Of a stretch of 64,000 bases of DNA, positions 63,361 to 64,000 are shown piece by piece. Origin of the DNA: Physella acuta (lineage: Eukaryota; Mollusca; Gastropoda; Physidae); NCBI RefSeq assembly GCF_028476545.1, contig NW_026732995.1, positions 259,001-323,000 of the forward strand, given 5' to 3'. The position numbers and the translations under genes are program-made. The notes under the pieces were generated by a model that saw only the letters and a program-made list of their open reading frames with translations, did not search any database and was not told where the DNA came from. Position 1 is the first letter of the stretch, and the number at the start of each line of letters is the position of its first letter.

Positions 63361-64000
63361 AAAAAGCAATGTATGTCTGTGTGTTTGTGTGTCCTTTATG
63401 CATTACTACACCTCTCATCACATCGCCGTGAAACTTTGGGAAGTTGTTGAGAATATTCCTGGGGAGGTTTCTGCGGAAAAAAAAATTTCAAATTCGCAGG
63501 GGTGGCGCCCCCACAGGGCGCGATTTGTTTTTTTCTATATACGGTATATAAAAATAAAAGTCGATTTTGGTTTGGCATCGTTCATCCTATAGCCATGAGA
63601 CTTTGGGGAGTTCATTATACCACTCTAGGGAAGGGTTCTGTAAAAAATAATTTTTAATTTTGCAAGGGCGGCGCCACAGGAAGGTGCAATTTTCTCTATA
63701 TATGGTATATAAAAATAAACGTCGATTGCGGTTTAACGGCGTTCATCCGATCGCCATCAAACTTTGGGAAGTTGATTAGAACATTCCAGGGAAGGTTTCT
63801 TTAAAAAAAAAACTCCTTTTTTAATTTCGTAAGGGCGGCGCCACGGGAGGGTGCGATTTTTCTCTATTTTGCGGTTTATAAAAATATAAGTCTATTTTGG
63901 TTTCACGCCGTTCATCCGTGTACCATGAAACTTTGGGGAGATGATTAGATCACTCAATGGTAGGGTTCTGTAAAAAAAGAATTTAATATTGCAAGGGCGG
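63361..64000 (+). repeat. ~165-bp tandem repeat running off the window, Helitron-like start
   Basis: AAAAAGCAATGTATGTCTGT and a GTGTGTTTGTGTG run precede units marked by AAACTTTGGG at 63431, 63598 (AGACTTTGGG), 63759 and 63928, about 161-169 bp apart. Each unit has GTTCATCC, a TTCC/GGGTTTCTG word, a poly-A run, GGGCGGCGCCAC and a TATAAAAATA block. Units differ by 15-25 percent by eye. The TATATATATAAAAA-GTATGTCTGTGTG start is common at the ends of small rolling-circle or similar elements in invertebrates. A fragment lies at 41903-42180. Confidence 0.75.

Overview
The window is animal nuclear DNA: AT-rich, with many introns and dense small transposons and satellites. Five protein-coding genes can be reconstructed from conserved protein sequence and GT-AG splice sites, and a possible sixth is seen only as a first exon. 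Gene content, telomere-like TTAGGG blocks and the frequent GGCCTA and AGATCTAG words suggest a mollusc, perhaps a heterobranch gastropod. The species is an inference and is not proven by the sequence.

Layout. 1-7600: a possible leftward first exon (1832-1985) among DNA transposons, including a long-inverted-repeat element with a nested Harbinger-like MITE and a hAT MITE with a perfect 8-bp target duplication. 7634-13442 (+): POMGNT1, 17 coding exons. 13443-21370: long non-coding stretch with three tandem arrays (44-bp, 65-bp and mixed 31-39-bp units). 21371-23281 (-): a GAREM-like CABIT-domain adaptor in one long coding exon. 23282-28190: nested MITEs and LINE reverse-transcriptase fragments. 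28190-33625: a C/A-rich macrosatellite of five units that ends about 300 bp before WDR83. 33931-38661 (+): WDR83/MORG1, 7 exons. 38662-43200: repeats and a hAT MITE. 43439-44479 (+): intronless DNAJB1/B4-type Hsp40 with a heat-shock element and TATA box. 45553-54606 (-): RAD54L, 19 coding exons, with a piggyBac-like element in one intron. 54640-64000: a tRNA-derived composite SINE, small MITEs, a 342-bp tandem array of ten units, a TA microsatellite, and the start of another ~165-bp repeat array running off the window.

The genes are ordinary single-copy housekeeping or signalling genes and do not form a pathway. POMGNT1 modifies O-mannosyl glycans in the Golgi. WDR83 is a MAPK scaffold and spliceosome-associated protein. 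The GAREM-like protein is a growth-factor/MAPK adaptor. DNAJB is an Hsp70 co-chaperone. RAD54L remodels chromatin and drives strand exchange in homologous recombination.

The most unusual content is in the repeats. One macrosatellite appears to have been built from the end of a CAGTGTTTCTTCCAG-type MITE. Several transposon insertions can be dated relative to each other from nesting, one with its empty site in the same window. The 342-bp array shows subtype blocks consistent with unequal crossing-over. No retroviral or LTR element, Polinton or toxin gene was recognised.
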